DNA of 9,294 nt from JBDUDK01 sp040002995 (GCA_040002995.1 JBDUDK010000149.1:1-9294); one strand, 5' to 3'. Positions 1 through 6,467 are shown, counted from the first letter of the stretch. Numbers and translations: made by a program. Notes: generated by a model from the sequence alone, not told the origin.

Positions 1-258
1 CGCCTGCACCGGGCCGACGTCGTTGAGGAGCCGACCGACCGAGGGCGCCTGCTGGAAATATTCACCAGGCTCGTGGAGGCCGCGGGCAGGCGCGGCGCTC
101 ACCGTGGCGGCGGCGGGCTTCGTCGCGGTGGCGGTGACGGAGTTCGAACCCACGTTGTCGGTGATGGCAATGATCGACAGGACGACAGCGCCGCCTGCGA
201 GCAAGAAGTTGAACTTCGGAAGGATGGTGCGGGGACGATGGACAACCGCTGCGCTCAT
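1..258 (-). CDS. Membrane-anchored or secreted protein of unknown function, N-terminal part
   Basis: I do not recognise this protein. An open frame of 86 codons begins at an ATG (258-256) and runs without a stop off the left edge. The start is well supported: AGGAGG lies at 265-270, 6 nt upstream. Residues 1-15 are polar and basic (MSAAVVHRPRTILPK), followed by one hydrophobic segment at about residues 16-33, then a stretch rich in Ala, Thr, Pro and Lys at about 34-59. This looks like a signal anchor or uncleaved signal peptide plus a low-complexity linker leading to an extracytoplasmic domain that would lie outside the window. The visible end (residues 60-86, with LHEPGEYFQQAPSVGRLL) matches no domain I can name. 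The gene has the same orientation as the LuxR-type gene and starts 108 nt after that gene's stop, so it could be read with it or from its own promoter. The product's function is open; existence of the gene is fairly sure because of the start signals. Confidence 0.72.
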   Translation of the reverse strand, partial: MSAAVVHRPRTILPKFNFLLAGGAVVLSIIAITDNVGSNSVTATATKPAAATVSAAPARGLHEPGEYFQQAPSVGRLLNDVGPVQA

Positions 259-264
259 GACTTT

Positions 265-270
265 CCTCCT
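265..270 (-). promoter_or_regulatory. Ribosome binding site of the left-edge gene
   Basis: The minus strand reads AGGAGG here, 6 nt upstream of the ATG at 258. It is a near-perfect Shine-Dalgarno sequence and is the main reason for calling the partial gene at the left edge, which has no other recognisable homology. Confidence 0.75.
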
Positions 271-277
271 CTGAAAG

Positions 278-298
278 CCGGGTTGATCTTCATCCCGG
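278..298. repeat. Short interrupted inverted repeat (possible RNA hairpin or operator)
   Basis: CCGGG (278-282) pairs with CCCGG (294-298). After one T-T mismatch, TGA (284-286) pairs with TCA (290-292), leaving a 3-nt loop. In the minus-strand transcript the hairpin would sit 7 nt before the AGGAGG site of the left-edge gene. No T-run follows it in the direction of transcription, so it is not a typical intrinsic terminator. It could be a leader hairpin, an operator, or chance. Confidence 0.4.
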
Positions 299-366
299 TC
301 GTAAGAGGAGCGTGCGCCGAATCCACGTCGCGGACATCAGGCGTCATCCCAATCTCTGCCTACTGC

Positions 367-3279
367 CTACCTTAGATATGGCTCGCGGTGGACGAGGGCT
401 GCCGCTTCGACCCGGTTGGTCACGCCGAGCTTGCGGAGGATGCTCGACACGTGGACGCTGGCCGTTTTCGGGCTCATGAACAGGGCTTTCGCGATGTCGC
501 CGTTCGAACGACCCTCAGTGAGCAGGGCGAGCACCTCCTGCTCGCGGGCTGTCAGACCGAAGCGATCAGCCGGCTCAGGCTCGGTGGGGGCCGCTGCGGG
601 AGCCGCCGCGACGATCGACAGCCGGGCCCGTCGGGCTAAGGCGTCGATGTCGTGGAGGAGCGGTCTCGCGCCGAGCGATTCGGCGATCGTCCGGGCTTTT
701 GTGAGTTCCACCGCAGCGAGTTCACGGGCCGAGTTGGCGCGCCCCGCGGTACCGCTCAGATGAGCCTCGGCCGCGCGCCATCGCGCGTAGGCCTCGTCGT
801 AGGGCCGTTCGAACGACTGCCAGCCGTCGGCGATGTGCGCCCAGGCGTGCGGGTCGGACGTGTGGCGCAGGCGGGCGAGTTCGGCTTGGGCGCGCTCGAG
901 ATCCAACACGTCGTCGGGCCCGGGTTGCCGCCCGGACTCGTGGCTGTGCTCCAACCTCTCGATCAGTTTGGCGGCGATTATTTCGTGCTGGCCATAGTCA
1001 GCGAGCGCACCGACGGTGACGGCCACGAGCTCGCGGGCTCCGAGCGGGAGACCGGTGAGGGAGCGCTCGAGGAGACCGGCGGCGAAGTCGGCCACCGCCT
1101 CGTAGCGCTGCTCCGCGCCGTCGAACTCGACGACCGTCGCTCCCAAGCCGGCGAGGTCTTCGACCCAGAACTCTGATTGGAGAACCGCACGAAGTTGGTC
1201 GACGAACGGCCGCGCCTCGTCGAGCCGTCCTTGTCGTATGAGTGCGAGCGCCCTGTCGCGCGCGACTTGAACCTGATCCGATGGCAACTCGATCAGATGC
1301 TCGACCTCGGCGGCCACTTGTTCGGCCTTCTTCCAGTGTCCGAGCGTCACGAGGGTGCGGATCCAGTGACAGGCCAGCCAGCCACCCCGCGGACCGCCGA
1401 GGCCCGTCACTCGCGCGATTTCGATACCGCGTTCGGCCACCGCCGCCGCCTCGGCATAGCGGCAGCAGCGGTACAGCGCGTTGGTCATCGCGTTGTATGC
1501 CGTGAGCACGCGTTCGGGCGAGACATCGGGGCCGCAGAGGACCAGCGTGGCTTGGGCGTAGGTGAGCGCCTCTGCCGGATCGACAAGGGTGAGCGCGGCA
1601 CCGACCGCGTTGCGGGCGCAGACGACGGCATCGGGGTCGCCGACGGCTTCAGCAACGGCGACGGCCTCCTGCGCGAGCGTCATGGTCTCCGCGGCGCGGT
1701 TGGCGAACCAATGTCCGATGGCCGCATCGGCGAGTGCCTCGGCGCGCGCTGCTGATGGCGGTGACGCAGGGATGAGCGCGAGAGCGCGGTCGACGGCGTC
1801 GGCGCACTCGTCCCACCGGTTCGCGAAGCGGAACAGCTCGCGCAGCTGGAGCCAAATCTGGCCCTCGCGCATCGCGTCCACGCCGGCGAGTTCGCTCGCG
1901 GCTCGGCGCGCGAGTTCGATCGCCTCGGGGACGTGACGCGCGTGTCGAGCGGAAACCGACGTCTCGACCAGCAGGGCGGCGTGATCCAGGCCGGTCAGCT
2001 TCTGGGCATGGTCGACCGCCGACCACAGCTCGAGCGCCCTCGTGAAATAACCCTTGGCCTCCGCGGCCGCGCCGGTGCGTAAGGCTTGGCGACCGGCAGC
2101 AATCGATGCGGTGAGCGCGCGTGGCAGGTCGTGGGCCGTCGACCAGTGCCTCGCGATATCGCCCGGACGCTCCGGTCGCAGGGCTTCGCAGGCGAGCGCG
2201 AGCCGCGCGTGCACGCGGACTCGTTCGCCGGGTGCCAACTCGCCGTAGAACACGGCACGGGCGAGCTCGTGGCGGAAGCGCACCTCCTCGCCGTCGGAAA
2301 CGAGCAGCGCAGCGGCGACTAACACGTCGATCGTCGTCGCGAGGCTCATTTCGTCGAGACCACAGGCGTCGGCGAGAACCGCGGGCACCGTCGAGCCCGC
2401 CGCGGCGACGACGCCGAGGACGCCGAAGCTGGTGTCGTCCAACGTGGCTGCCCGGGCGAGCACGACATCGCGCAGCGTCTCCGGAAAGCCCGTCACGCCC
2501 GCGGCGCGCGCCGCCACGAGCTCTTCGACGAAGAACGGGTTGCCCCCGCTGAGCCGGTAGACGTCGTCGACCGCCGCGCTGTCGACCGTGACACCGGCGA
2601 TCGCGGTGATGACATCGGCGGTGCCGGCGCGATCGAGCGTTCGCAGTTCGAAACGTTCGGGTCGAGCGCCCCGGATGACCTCCGCCAGCGCCGGCCGGAG
2701 CGGGTGGCGACGGTCGAGCTCATCCGATCGATACGTGCCGACGAGCAGTATCGGACCCAGTCCGCCGGCGCGGGCGAGCAGCGAGAACAACGTCCGCGTC
2801 GTGCTGTCGGCCCAGTGCAGATCGTCGACCACCAGCAGCAGCGGGCCGCGCTGCGCCAAGCGGCGAAACACGCCGACGACGAGCTCACACAGTCGGGTGC
2901 CCTCCACCGGCGCATCGCCCGTGTCGTCGCCGCCGACCTCCGGCGCGAGTCGAGCGAGTACCGCACGGGCGTTGCCGACCACCAGGTCGAAGGCCTCGCC
3001 GTCCAACTCGTTGGCGACGCTGGCCACCATCTCGCGCAGCGGCGCCAGCGGCCAGATCTCCTCGCCGTTCTCCACGCACCGCCCGACGGCAACGCGAAAT
3101 CCCCGCGTGGTTGCTCGGCTCGCGAGCTCGCGCAGCAGGCGGCTCTTGCCCACCCCCGCCTCGCCGTCGATCAGCACGACCTCTGCGCCGCCACGGGCAA
3201 CGGAGTTCATGACCGCATCGAGCCGGTGGAGTTCGGCCTGCCGCCCGACCAGCACCCCGCTCGCCACCGGCTCGATCAC
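367..3279 (-). CDS. LAL-type LuxR family transcriptional regulator with N-terminal AAA+ ATPase domain
   Basis: This is a 970-residue regulator of the large ATP-binding LuxR (LAL, MalT-like) type, a cytoplasmic DNA-binding activator whose ATPase module is thought to act as a ligand-gated switch. Seen in the sequence: an N-terminal 'LVGRQAEL' ATPase entry, Walker A GEAGVGKS (residues 39-46), Walker B LLLVVDDLHWAD (147-158), an SGGNPFFVEEL motif (244-254) typical of these ATPases, a long helical Ala/Leu/Arg-rich middle (about 340-890) resembling TPR-like repeats, and a C-terminal LuxR helix-turn-helix (about 905-970) with LTAREQEVLALL and MSPKTASVHVSSILRKLGV. The full length is normal for the family. 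The start is GTG (3279-3277), supported by GAGGA at 3288-3292 with 8-nt spacing. It lies 24 nt after the DinB-fold gene and is probably co-transcribed with it. The family is known for controlling carbohydrate use, secondary metabolism and stress responses, but the target regulon and ligand cannot be deduced here. Confidence 0.95.
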   Translation of the reverse strand: MIEPVASGVLVGRQAELHRLDAVMNSVARGGAEVVLIDGEAGVGKSRLLRELASRATTRGFRVAVGRCVENGEEIWPLAPLREMVASVANELDGEAFDLVVGNARAVLARLAPEVGGDDTGDAPVEGTRLCELVVGVFRRLAQRGPLLLVVDDLHWADSTTRTLFSLLARAGGLGPILLVGTYRSDELDRRHPLRPALAEVIRGARPERFELRTLDRAGTADVITAIAGVTVDSAAVDDVYRLSGGNPFFVEELVAARAAGVTGFPETLRDVVLARAATLDDTSFGVLGVVAAAGSTVPAVLADACGLDEMSLATTIDVLVAAALLVSDGEEVRFRHELARAVFYGELAPGERVRVHARLALACEALRPERPGDIARHWSTAHDLPRALTASIAAGRQALRTGAAAEAKGYFTRALELWSAVDHAQKLTGLDHAALLVETSVSARHARHVPEAIELARRAASELAGVDAMREGQIWLQLRELFRFANRWDECADAVDRALALIPASPPSAARAEALADAAIGHWFANRAAETMTLAQEAVAVAEAVGDPDAVVCARNAVGAALTLVDPAEALTYAQATLVLCGPDVSPERVLTAYNAMTNALYRCCRYAEAAAVAERGIEIARVTGLGGPRGGWLACHWIRTLVTLGHWKKAEQVAAEVEHLIELPSDQVQVARDRALALIRQGRLDEARPFVDQLRAVLQSEFWVEDLAGLGATVVEFDGAEQRYEAVADFAAGLLERSLTGLPLGARELVAVTVGALADYGQHEIIAAKLIERLEHSHESGRQPGPDDVLDLERAQAELARLRHTSDPHAWAHIADGWQSFERPYDEAYARWRAAEAHLSGTAGRANSARELAAVELTKARTIAESLGARPLLHDIDALARRARLSIVAAAPAAAPTEPEPADRFGLTAREQEVLALLTEGRSNGDIAKALFMSPKTASVHVSSILRKLGVTNRVEAAALVHREPYLR

Positions 3280-3303
3280 CGCGCCAATCCTCGCGCCTTC
3301 TGA

Positions 3304-3873
3304 TCAGCCCAGATCGCGTCGTCGAACCGCCGTCGGTCGTTTCGGTTTCTGGTGGGCGTAGAGATCGCGCAACAACGCGACCTCGGCGCCGTGGTGGGCG
3401 ATCTCGTCGAGCGCGTGCACTACGAGAGCGGCCCAGGGGTCCTTGGCATAGGGCCCCCAGTCCTTCCCCAACGGGGTCCACATGCCGTCTTCGCCGAGCG
3501 CGCCGAGAGCCGTGCGGAACGCCTCCCACGCGCGGTCGGTGGCGGCGAGCGCCTCGTCGACGTCGCCGTACCACTCGGTGTCCTCCACCTCGAGCGGCCA
3601 CACCGTGAGGCCCTTCGCGTAACTGGCAAGACAGTCGGATGCGATGTGCCACAAACGCCAGGCAATCGTCGTGACGGCAGCGGCCTCGGGCCCTGGCGGC
3701 TCGCGCGGGGGCACGCGCCAGACACCGTCGACGAGCTTCACTGTCCAGCAGCCGGCCGCCGGCTTCCAGAGGTACTCGTCCTGGGTGAGTCCCTCGCAGC
3801 GCGTGCGCACGCGAGTCCACACGTAGTCGAACGAACCCAATAGGAGATCCGACACGCTCCGCTCGATGGCCAT
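3304..3873 (-). CDS. DinB-fold protein (DinB / mycothiol-transferase-like superfamily)
   Basis: The product is a soluble 189-residue four-helix-bundle protein of the DinB superfamily. Members bind a divalent metal through conserved histidines, and some actinobacterial members are thiol-dependent transferases using mycothiol or bacillithiol; most are uncharacterised. Visible features are an N-terminal helix (SVSDLLLGSFDYVWTRV), TIAWRLWHIASD with H76, and VVHALDEIAHHGAEVALLRDLY-type C-terminal signature with H153, H160, H161 and E164. H76 plus two of the later histidines are the likely metal ligands. I chose the ATG at 3873 because GGGAGG lies at 3880-3885, 6 nt upstream; the frame extends 15 codons further to 3918, but that extension has no supporting site and would use most of the divergent spacer. 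The LuxR-type gene follows after 24 nt. The catalysed reaction is unknown. Confidence 0.88.
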   Translation of the reverse strand: MAIERSVSDLLLGSFDYVWTRVRTRCEGLTQDEYLWKPAAGCWTVKLVDGVWRVPPREPPGPEAAAVTTIAWRLWHIASDCLASYAKGLTVWPLEVEDTEWYGDVDEALAATDRAWEAFRTALGALGEDGMWTPLGKDWGPYAKDPWAALVVHALDEIAHHGAEVALLRDLYAHQKPKRPTAVRRRDLG

Positions 3874-3934
3874 CCGGTTCCTCCCACGGTCGGCTCGCGC
3901 GAGAGTAAGCGCGGCCAATCACGGAGGAGGCGCG
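3874..3934. promoter_or_regulatory. Divergent promoter region between the DinB-fold and DUF2231 genes
   Basis: This 61-bp spacer separates two divergent start codons and must hold both translation signals: GGGAGG for the minus-strand gene (3880-3885) and GGAGGAGG for the plus-strand gene (3923-3930). A perfect 10-bp palindrome, CTCGCGCGAG (3894-3903), sits close to the midpoint. With so little room, promoters may overlap each other or extend into the coding regions. No clear -10 or -35 boxes are visible in this GC-rich stretch. Confidence 0.5.
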
Positions 3935-4504
3935 ATGCGGAAGTTCTCTGTACGACCCACGCTCACGATCAAGGGTCGGAAGTTCAACGGGCTCCGGGGC
4001 TGGTCGGGTAAGCCGACGCATCCGCCGCTGACCGATTTTCCTGTCGCCGCTTACATCTTCGGCGGAGTCTTCGACTTCATCTCGTGGTGTTGGAAGGACG
4101 AGGCCTGGGCCAGGGACTTCTTCCGCGCCGGCACGTTCGTGTTCATAGGCGGGGGCGCGGTGTCGTTGCTGACCGCGTTGACCGGTTTCTTGGATTGGTG
4201 GAAGACCACCGAGAAGGGCACCCAAGCCCGGCGGACCGCGAACACCCACGCGGTGGTGATGTTGACGGTCACGGCGCTCGTGCTCGTCGACATCATCGTG
4301 CGTCTCAACGACTACAGCACGTGCCTGCACACGGGCGCGGGGGTCATGGTGCTGTCGATCGTCATCGCCCTGCTCGTGGGGTTCGGCGCGACGTTCGGGG
4401 GCACGTTGGTCTACGACTACGGCTTCAACGTCGAGAACTCGACCGACAACCCCGTGTACCACCCGTCGGAAACCGACATCCTCCCCGGCGAACACAAGGA
4501 ATAG
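3935..4504 (+). CDS. DUF2231 family integral membrane protein
   Basis: This 189-residue protein resembles the DUF2231 family of small predicted inner-membrane proteins, whose function is not established; some members are discussed as possible haem- or redox-linked membrane proteins. Visible features are the entry motif GKPTHPPLTDFPVAAY (residues 25-40, the His-Pro ... Phe-Pro pattern typical of the family), and four hydrophobic segments at about 38-53, 66-87, 105-124 and 134-160, followed by LVYDYGFNVE (158-167) and a polar tail. His30 and His105 lie at or near the membrane segments and could be functional. The start at 3935 is chosen over an upstream in-frame ATG (3866) because GGAGGAGG (3923-3930) precedes it directly, and because the longer version would overlap the start of the divergent gene. 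It appears monocistronic and is convergent with the MarR gene downstream. Confidence 0.88.
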   Translation: MRKFSVRPTLTIKGRKFNGLRGWSGKPTHPPLTDFPVAAYIFGGVFDFISWCWKDEAWARDFFRAGTFVFIGGGAVSLLTALTGFLDWWKTTEKGTQARRTANTHAVVMLTVTALVLVDIIVRLNDYSTCLHTGAGVMVLSIVIALLVGFGATFGGTLVYDYGFNVENSTDNPVYHPSETDILPGEHKE

Positions 4505-4589
4505 CCCCGTCGCCGCGCCCTTTTCACCCTCTGAGGACGAATAGTGACGGATTCCGCTCCGATTCACCCTCTGAGGTGGATTGGGGGGT
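4505..4589. other. Spacer between convergent genes
   Basis: This 85-bp region lies between the stop of the DUF2231 gene (plus strand) and the stop of the MarR gene (minus strand). It should contain transcription ends for both, but I see no strong GC hairpin followed by a T-run on either strand; there is only a TTTT at 4521-4524. Its notable content is a 14-bp direct repeat, annotated separately. Confidence 0.6.
4523..4576. repeat. Pair of perfect 14-bp direct repeats, 40-bp period
   Basis: The sequence TTCACCCTCTGAGG occurs at 4523-4536 and again at 4563-4576. The 26 bp between the copies are not repeated. Each copy contains the near-symmetric CCTCTGAGG. The 40-bp period is close to four helical turns, so both copies would face the same side of the DNA. 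The role is unknown: possible protein-binding sites, a termination-related element or a remnant duplication. Confidence 0.65.
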
Positions 4590-5030
4590 CTAGGTCGGTG
4601 GTGGGACGCCTTGGAGGGCCTGGATACCGTTCACTAGGGCTTCGCGGAATTTCTCCTGGTCGCGCGAGCTCAGATCGTCGACCATGCGCGCCTCGACCAC
4701 GCGCACCTGCTTGTCGCACGCGGCCAGCACCTTGCGTCCCGCGGGCGTGAGCTCGGTCTGGCGGATGCGGCCGTGCTCGGGATGATCGTGCCGGCTCACG
4801 AGCCCGAGCTTCTCCAACCGGAGGAGCACCTCATTCATCGATTGCGGTGACACGAGGGCACGCCCGGCCAGTTGCGCGTTCGACAGTCCACCCCGTCGAT
4901 CGAGCACGCTCAGTGTCGTGTACTGGTTGACCGAGAGTCCGTGTTCCTTGACGGCATCGCCGATGGCGCGACGTACGGCTCGATCGATGCGTCCCACCAG
5001 ATAGAGCAGGTTCGGGCCGCCGGTGTCCAT
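4590..5030 (-). CDS. MarR family transcriptional regulator
   Basis: The product is a 146-residue winged-helix regulator of the MarR family, which usually act as dimeric repressors released by small, often phenolic or aromatic, ligands. Visible parts are an N-terminal dimerisation helix (NLLYLVGRIDRAVRRAIGD, about 7-25), LSVNQYTTLSVLDRRGGLS (32-50), the helix-turn-helix with LAGRALVSPQSMNEVLLRLEKLGLV (about 54-78), and the wing region RHDHPEHGRIRQTELTPAGR (80-99), followed by a C-terminal dimerisation helix. The ATG at 5030 is chosen because it lies only 4 nt after the livF stop and begins the family-typical N-terminus; a longer in-frame version starting at 5138 would overlap livF heavily. No good Shine-Dalgarno is visible, which fits translational coupling to livF. 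As the last cistron of the transporter operon it probably regulates this or a related catabolic operon, but no operator is visible in the window. Confidence 0.92.
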   Translation of the reverse strand: MDTGGPNLLYLVGRIDRAVRRAIGDAVKEHGLSVNQYTTLSVLDRRGGLSNAQLAGRALVSPQSMNEVLLRLEKLGLVSRHDHPEHGRIRQTELTPAGRKVLAACDKQVRVVEARMVDDLSSRDQEKFREALVNGIQALQGVPPPT

Positions 5031-5034
5031 CGCG

Positions 5035-5754
5035 CTAGACGCGCAGGAGGTAGGCCGAGTGCAGCAGCTCGGGATGTTCCTTGAGCTCGCGCGCCGTGCC
5101 GCTGTAACGGATGCGGCCGCGCTCGAGGATGTAGGCACGGTTCGCGAGTCCGAGCGCGAGGTGAGCGAACTGCTCGATCAACAACACACCCACGCCCGAA
5201 GCGGCCACGGCCGCGAGTGTGGGCACCAGGCGCTTGACCACGAGCGGGGCGAGACCGAGCGAAAGTTCGTCGACGAGCAGGAACCGAGGCTTCGACACGA
5301 GCGCCTGCGCGAGCACCACCATCTGCTGCTGGCCACCGGAGAGCGAGCGGCCCGTGGTGTCCCAGCGCGCCTTGAGTTCTGGGAACAGCTCAAGCGCGTA
5401 CTCGATGCCACTCGCGGCTTGATCGCGGTCGAGCTGATACGTGGCGACGCGCAGGTTGTCGGCCACCGTCAGTTCCGGCAGGAGCCTTCGGCCCTCAGGG
5501 ACGACAGCGACGCCCGCGGCGCGAATCTTCTCGGGCCGGCGCTTGGTGAGGTCTTGGTCGCCGAGGAGAATCTTGCCCGACGTGGCGCGCAGCGCTCCGC
5601 CGACGGTGAGCACGAGTGTCGACTTGCCCGTGCCGTTCGGACCGAGCAGAGCGGTGACCTCGCCGGGCGTGATGTCGAGCGTGACCTCGCGCAGCACGAG
5701 ACGGCCGGCACGCGGCACCGACAGTGCTTCGATGTGGAGCGGGGCCGTAGTCAC
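5035..5754 (-). CDS. livF: Branched-chain-amino-acid-type ABC transporter ATP-binding protein LivF
   Basis: This is one of the two ATPases powering the importer, at the cytoplasmic face of the membrane. All core motifs are intact in 239 residues: Walker A GPNGTGKST (38-46), PEGRRLLPELTVADNL (86-101), which is the LivF hallmark after the Q-loop region, signature LSGGQQQ (138-144), Walker B FLLVDE (158-163), and LLIEQFAHLAL (191-201), where LivF proteins typically carry Glu-Gln instead of the usual switch histidine. The length is normal for LivF. The start is GTG (5754-5752), overlapping the livG stop by 4 nt (GTGA) and preceded by GAGGAGG at 5759-5765. The MarR gene starts 4 nt after the stop. 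Assignment to the LivF subfamily is solid; the transported substrate is not determined by this subunit. Confidence 0.95.
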   Translation of the reverse strand: MTTAPLHIEALSVPRAGRLVLREVTLDITPGEVTALLGPNGTGKSTLVLTVGGALRATSGKILLGDQDLTKRRPEKIRAAGVAVVPEGRRLLPELTVADNLRVATYQLDRDQAASGIEYALELFPELKARWDTTGRSLSGGQQQMVVLAQALVSKPRFLLVDELSLGLAPLVVKRLVPTLAAVAASGVGVLLIEQFAHLALGLANRAYILERGRIRYSGTARELKEHPELLHSAYLLRV

Positions 5755-6467
5755 ACGACCTCCTCGGTGCCGAGATACGCGCGGATGACATGCTCGTTGC
5801 GCAGCACTTCCGCGGTGGGCCCCGACGCGATCAATCGCCCGAAGTCAAGCACCGCGGTGGTGTCGCAGCACCCCGACACGAGGCTCATGTCGTGATCGAC
5901 GAGGATCACAAGCGCTCCGGTTTCCGGGGGGATGCGCCGGATCACACTCGCGAGTTGCTCGGTCTCCCGATCGGGAAGGCCGGCGGCGGGCTCGTCGAGC
6001 ATCACCACGCGCGGGTGGCCGACAACGGCCCGGGCGACCTCGACGAGACGCCTCTTGCCCGCACCGAGCGTGCCGACGGGATTGTTGGCGTCGTCGTCGA
6101 GACCGACGAACGCGATCGCGTCCTTCACGTCTTGGCGGCGCGTCGCCCGAGTTCCCCCGGTGTGCTCGTGCACCTGCAGCACGTTTTCCGCCACCGACAA
6201 GTTCACGATCGCCTGTTCAGTCTGAAACGTGCGACGCAGCCCCCACCGCGCCCGCCGGAAGTCGGTCATAGCGAGAAGGTCGTCGCCGAAAGCGATGACG
6301 CTGCCTTCGAGAGGGCGGACGAAACCGCTGAGGACGTTGAAGAACGTGGTCTTGCCGGCGCCGTTCGGGCCGATGAGGCCACACGTGCCGCCGGGGAACG
6401 TGACGGTCATGCGATCGATCGGGACGACGCCGCCGAACCGCACGAAGAGTTCGTTGACCTCGATCAT
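5751..6467 (-). CDS. livG: Branched-chain-amino-acid-type ABC transporter ATP-binding protein LivG, with divergent signature motif
   Basis: This is the second ATPase of the importer, 238 residues. Walker A GPNGAGKTT (33-41), the Q-loop glutamine (Q82 in RRTFQTEQAI), Walker B VVMLDEP (154-160), AAGLPDRE (161-168) as D-loop region, and the switch histidine H192 (LVDHDMSLV) are all present, and the RRTFQ and HDM contexts are LivG hallmarks. The odd part is the ABC signature: where LSxGQ or the LPYGxQRR variant is expected, this protein has LGAGKRR (134-140), lacking both the Ser and the Gln. The gene overlaps livM by 4 nt (ATGA at 6464-6467) and livF by 4 nt. No separate ribosome binding site is seen, consistent with coupled translation. 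The family call is secure; full ATPase activity of the site that uses this signature is less certain. Confidence 0.94.
   Translation of the reverse strand: MIEVNELFVRFGGVVPIDRMTVTFPGGTCGLIGPNGAGKTTFFNVLSGFVRPLEGSVIAFGDDLLAMTDFRRARWGLRRTFQTEQAIVNLSVAENVLQVHEHTGGTRATRRQDVKDAIAFVGLDDDANNPVGTLGAGKRRLVEVARAVVGHPRVVMLDEPAAGLPDRETEQLASVIRRIPPETGALVILVDHDMSLVSGCCDTTAVLDFGRLIASGPTAEVLRNEHVIRAYLGTEEVV

Larger units (their letters stand above)
259..366 (-). promoter_or_regulatory. Leader / intergenic region upstream of the left-edge gene
   Basis: This 108-bp non-coding stretch separates the stop of the LuxR-type gene from the start of the left-edge gene. It holds an inverted repeat (278-298), the ribosome binding site (265-270) and, at its far end, a tandem heptamer TGCCTAC x2 (357-370, plus-strand reading) that overlaps the luxR stop codon. 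I cannot identify a confident -35/-10 pair. It probably carries the promoter of the left-edge gene or is an untranslated spacer in a longer transcript. Confidence 0.35.

Noticed and set aside
357..370. Tandem heptamer TGCCTAC x2 at the end of the luxR-type gene.
   Set aside because: Only two copies of 7 bp, partly within the coding end and stop codon; too short to support a functional claim.
23..375. Overlapping short plus-strand open frames near the left edge.
   Set aside because: They lack ribosome sites and are antisense to the minus-strand gene at 1-258, which has a strong start signal and a plausible membrane anchor.
3866..3934. Longer N-termini for the DUF2231 protein (ATG at 3866) and the DinB-fold protein (start at 3918).
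   Set aside because: Both extensions would overlap each other or the divergent gene, and each gene has a strong Shine-Dalgarno directly before the shorter start (3935 and 3873).
2885..4567. A 560-codon open frame on the minus strand spanning parts of the LuxR, DinB-fold and DUF2231 genes.
   Set aside because: It crosses two well-supported genes in another frame and runs antisense to a third. Its product is dominated by Arg/Gly/Ala/His with no domain, which is what the shadow frame of high-GC coding DNA looks like.
4505..4589. Bidirectional intrinsic terminator between the convergent genes.
   Set aside because: No stable GC stem followed by a T-run is visible on either strand; the CACC/GGTG pairing around 4566-4578 is too short.
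5031..5138. Extended MarR start at 5138, inside livF.
   Set aside because: The extra 36 residues are a shadow of livF with Ser/Arg/Ala bias and no family similarity; the ATG at 5030 begins at the usual MarR N-terminus.
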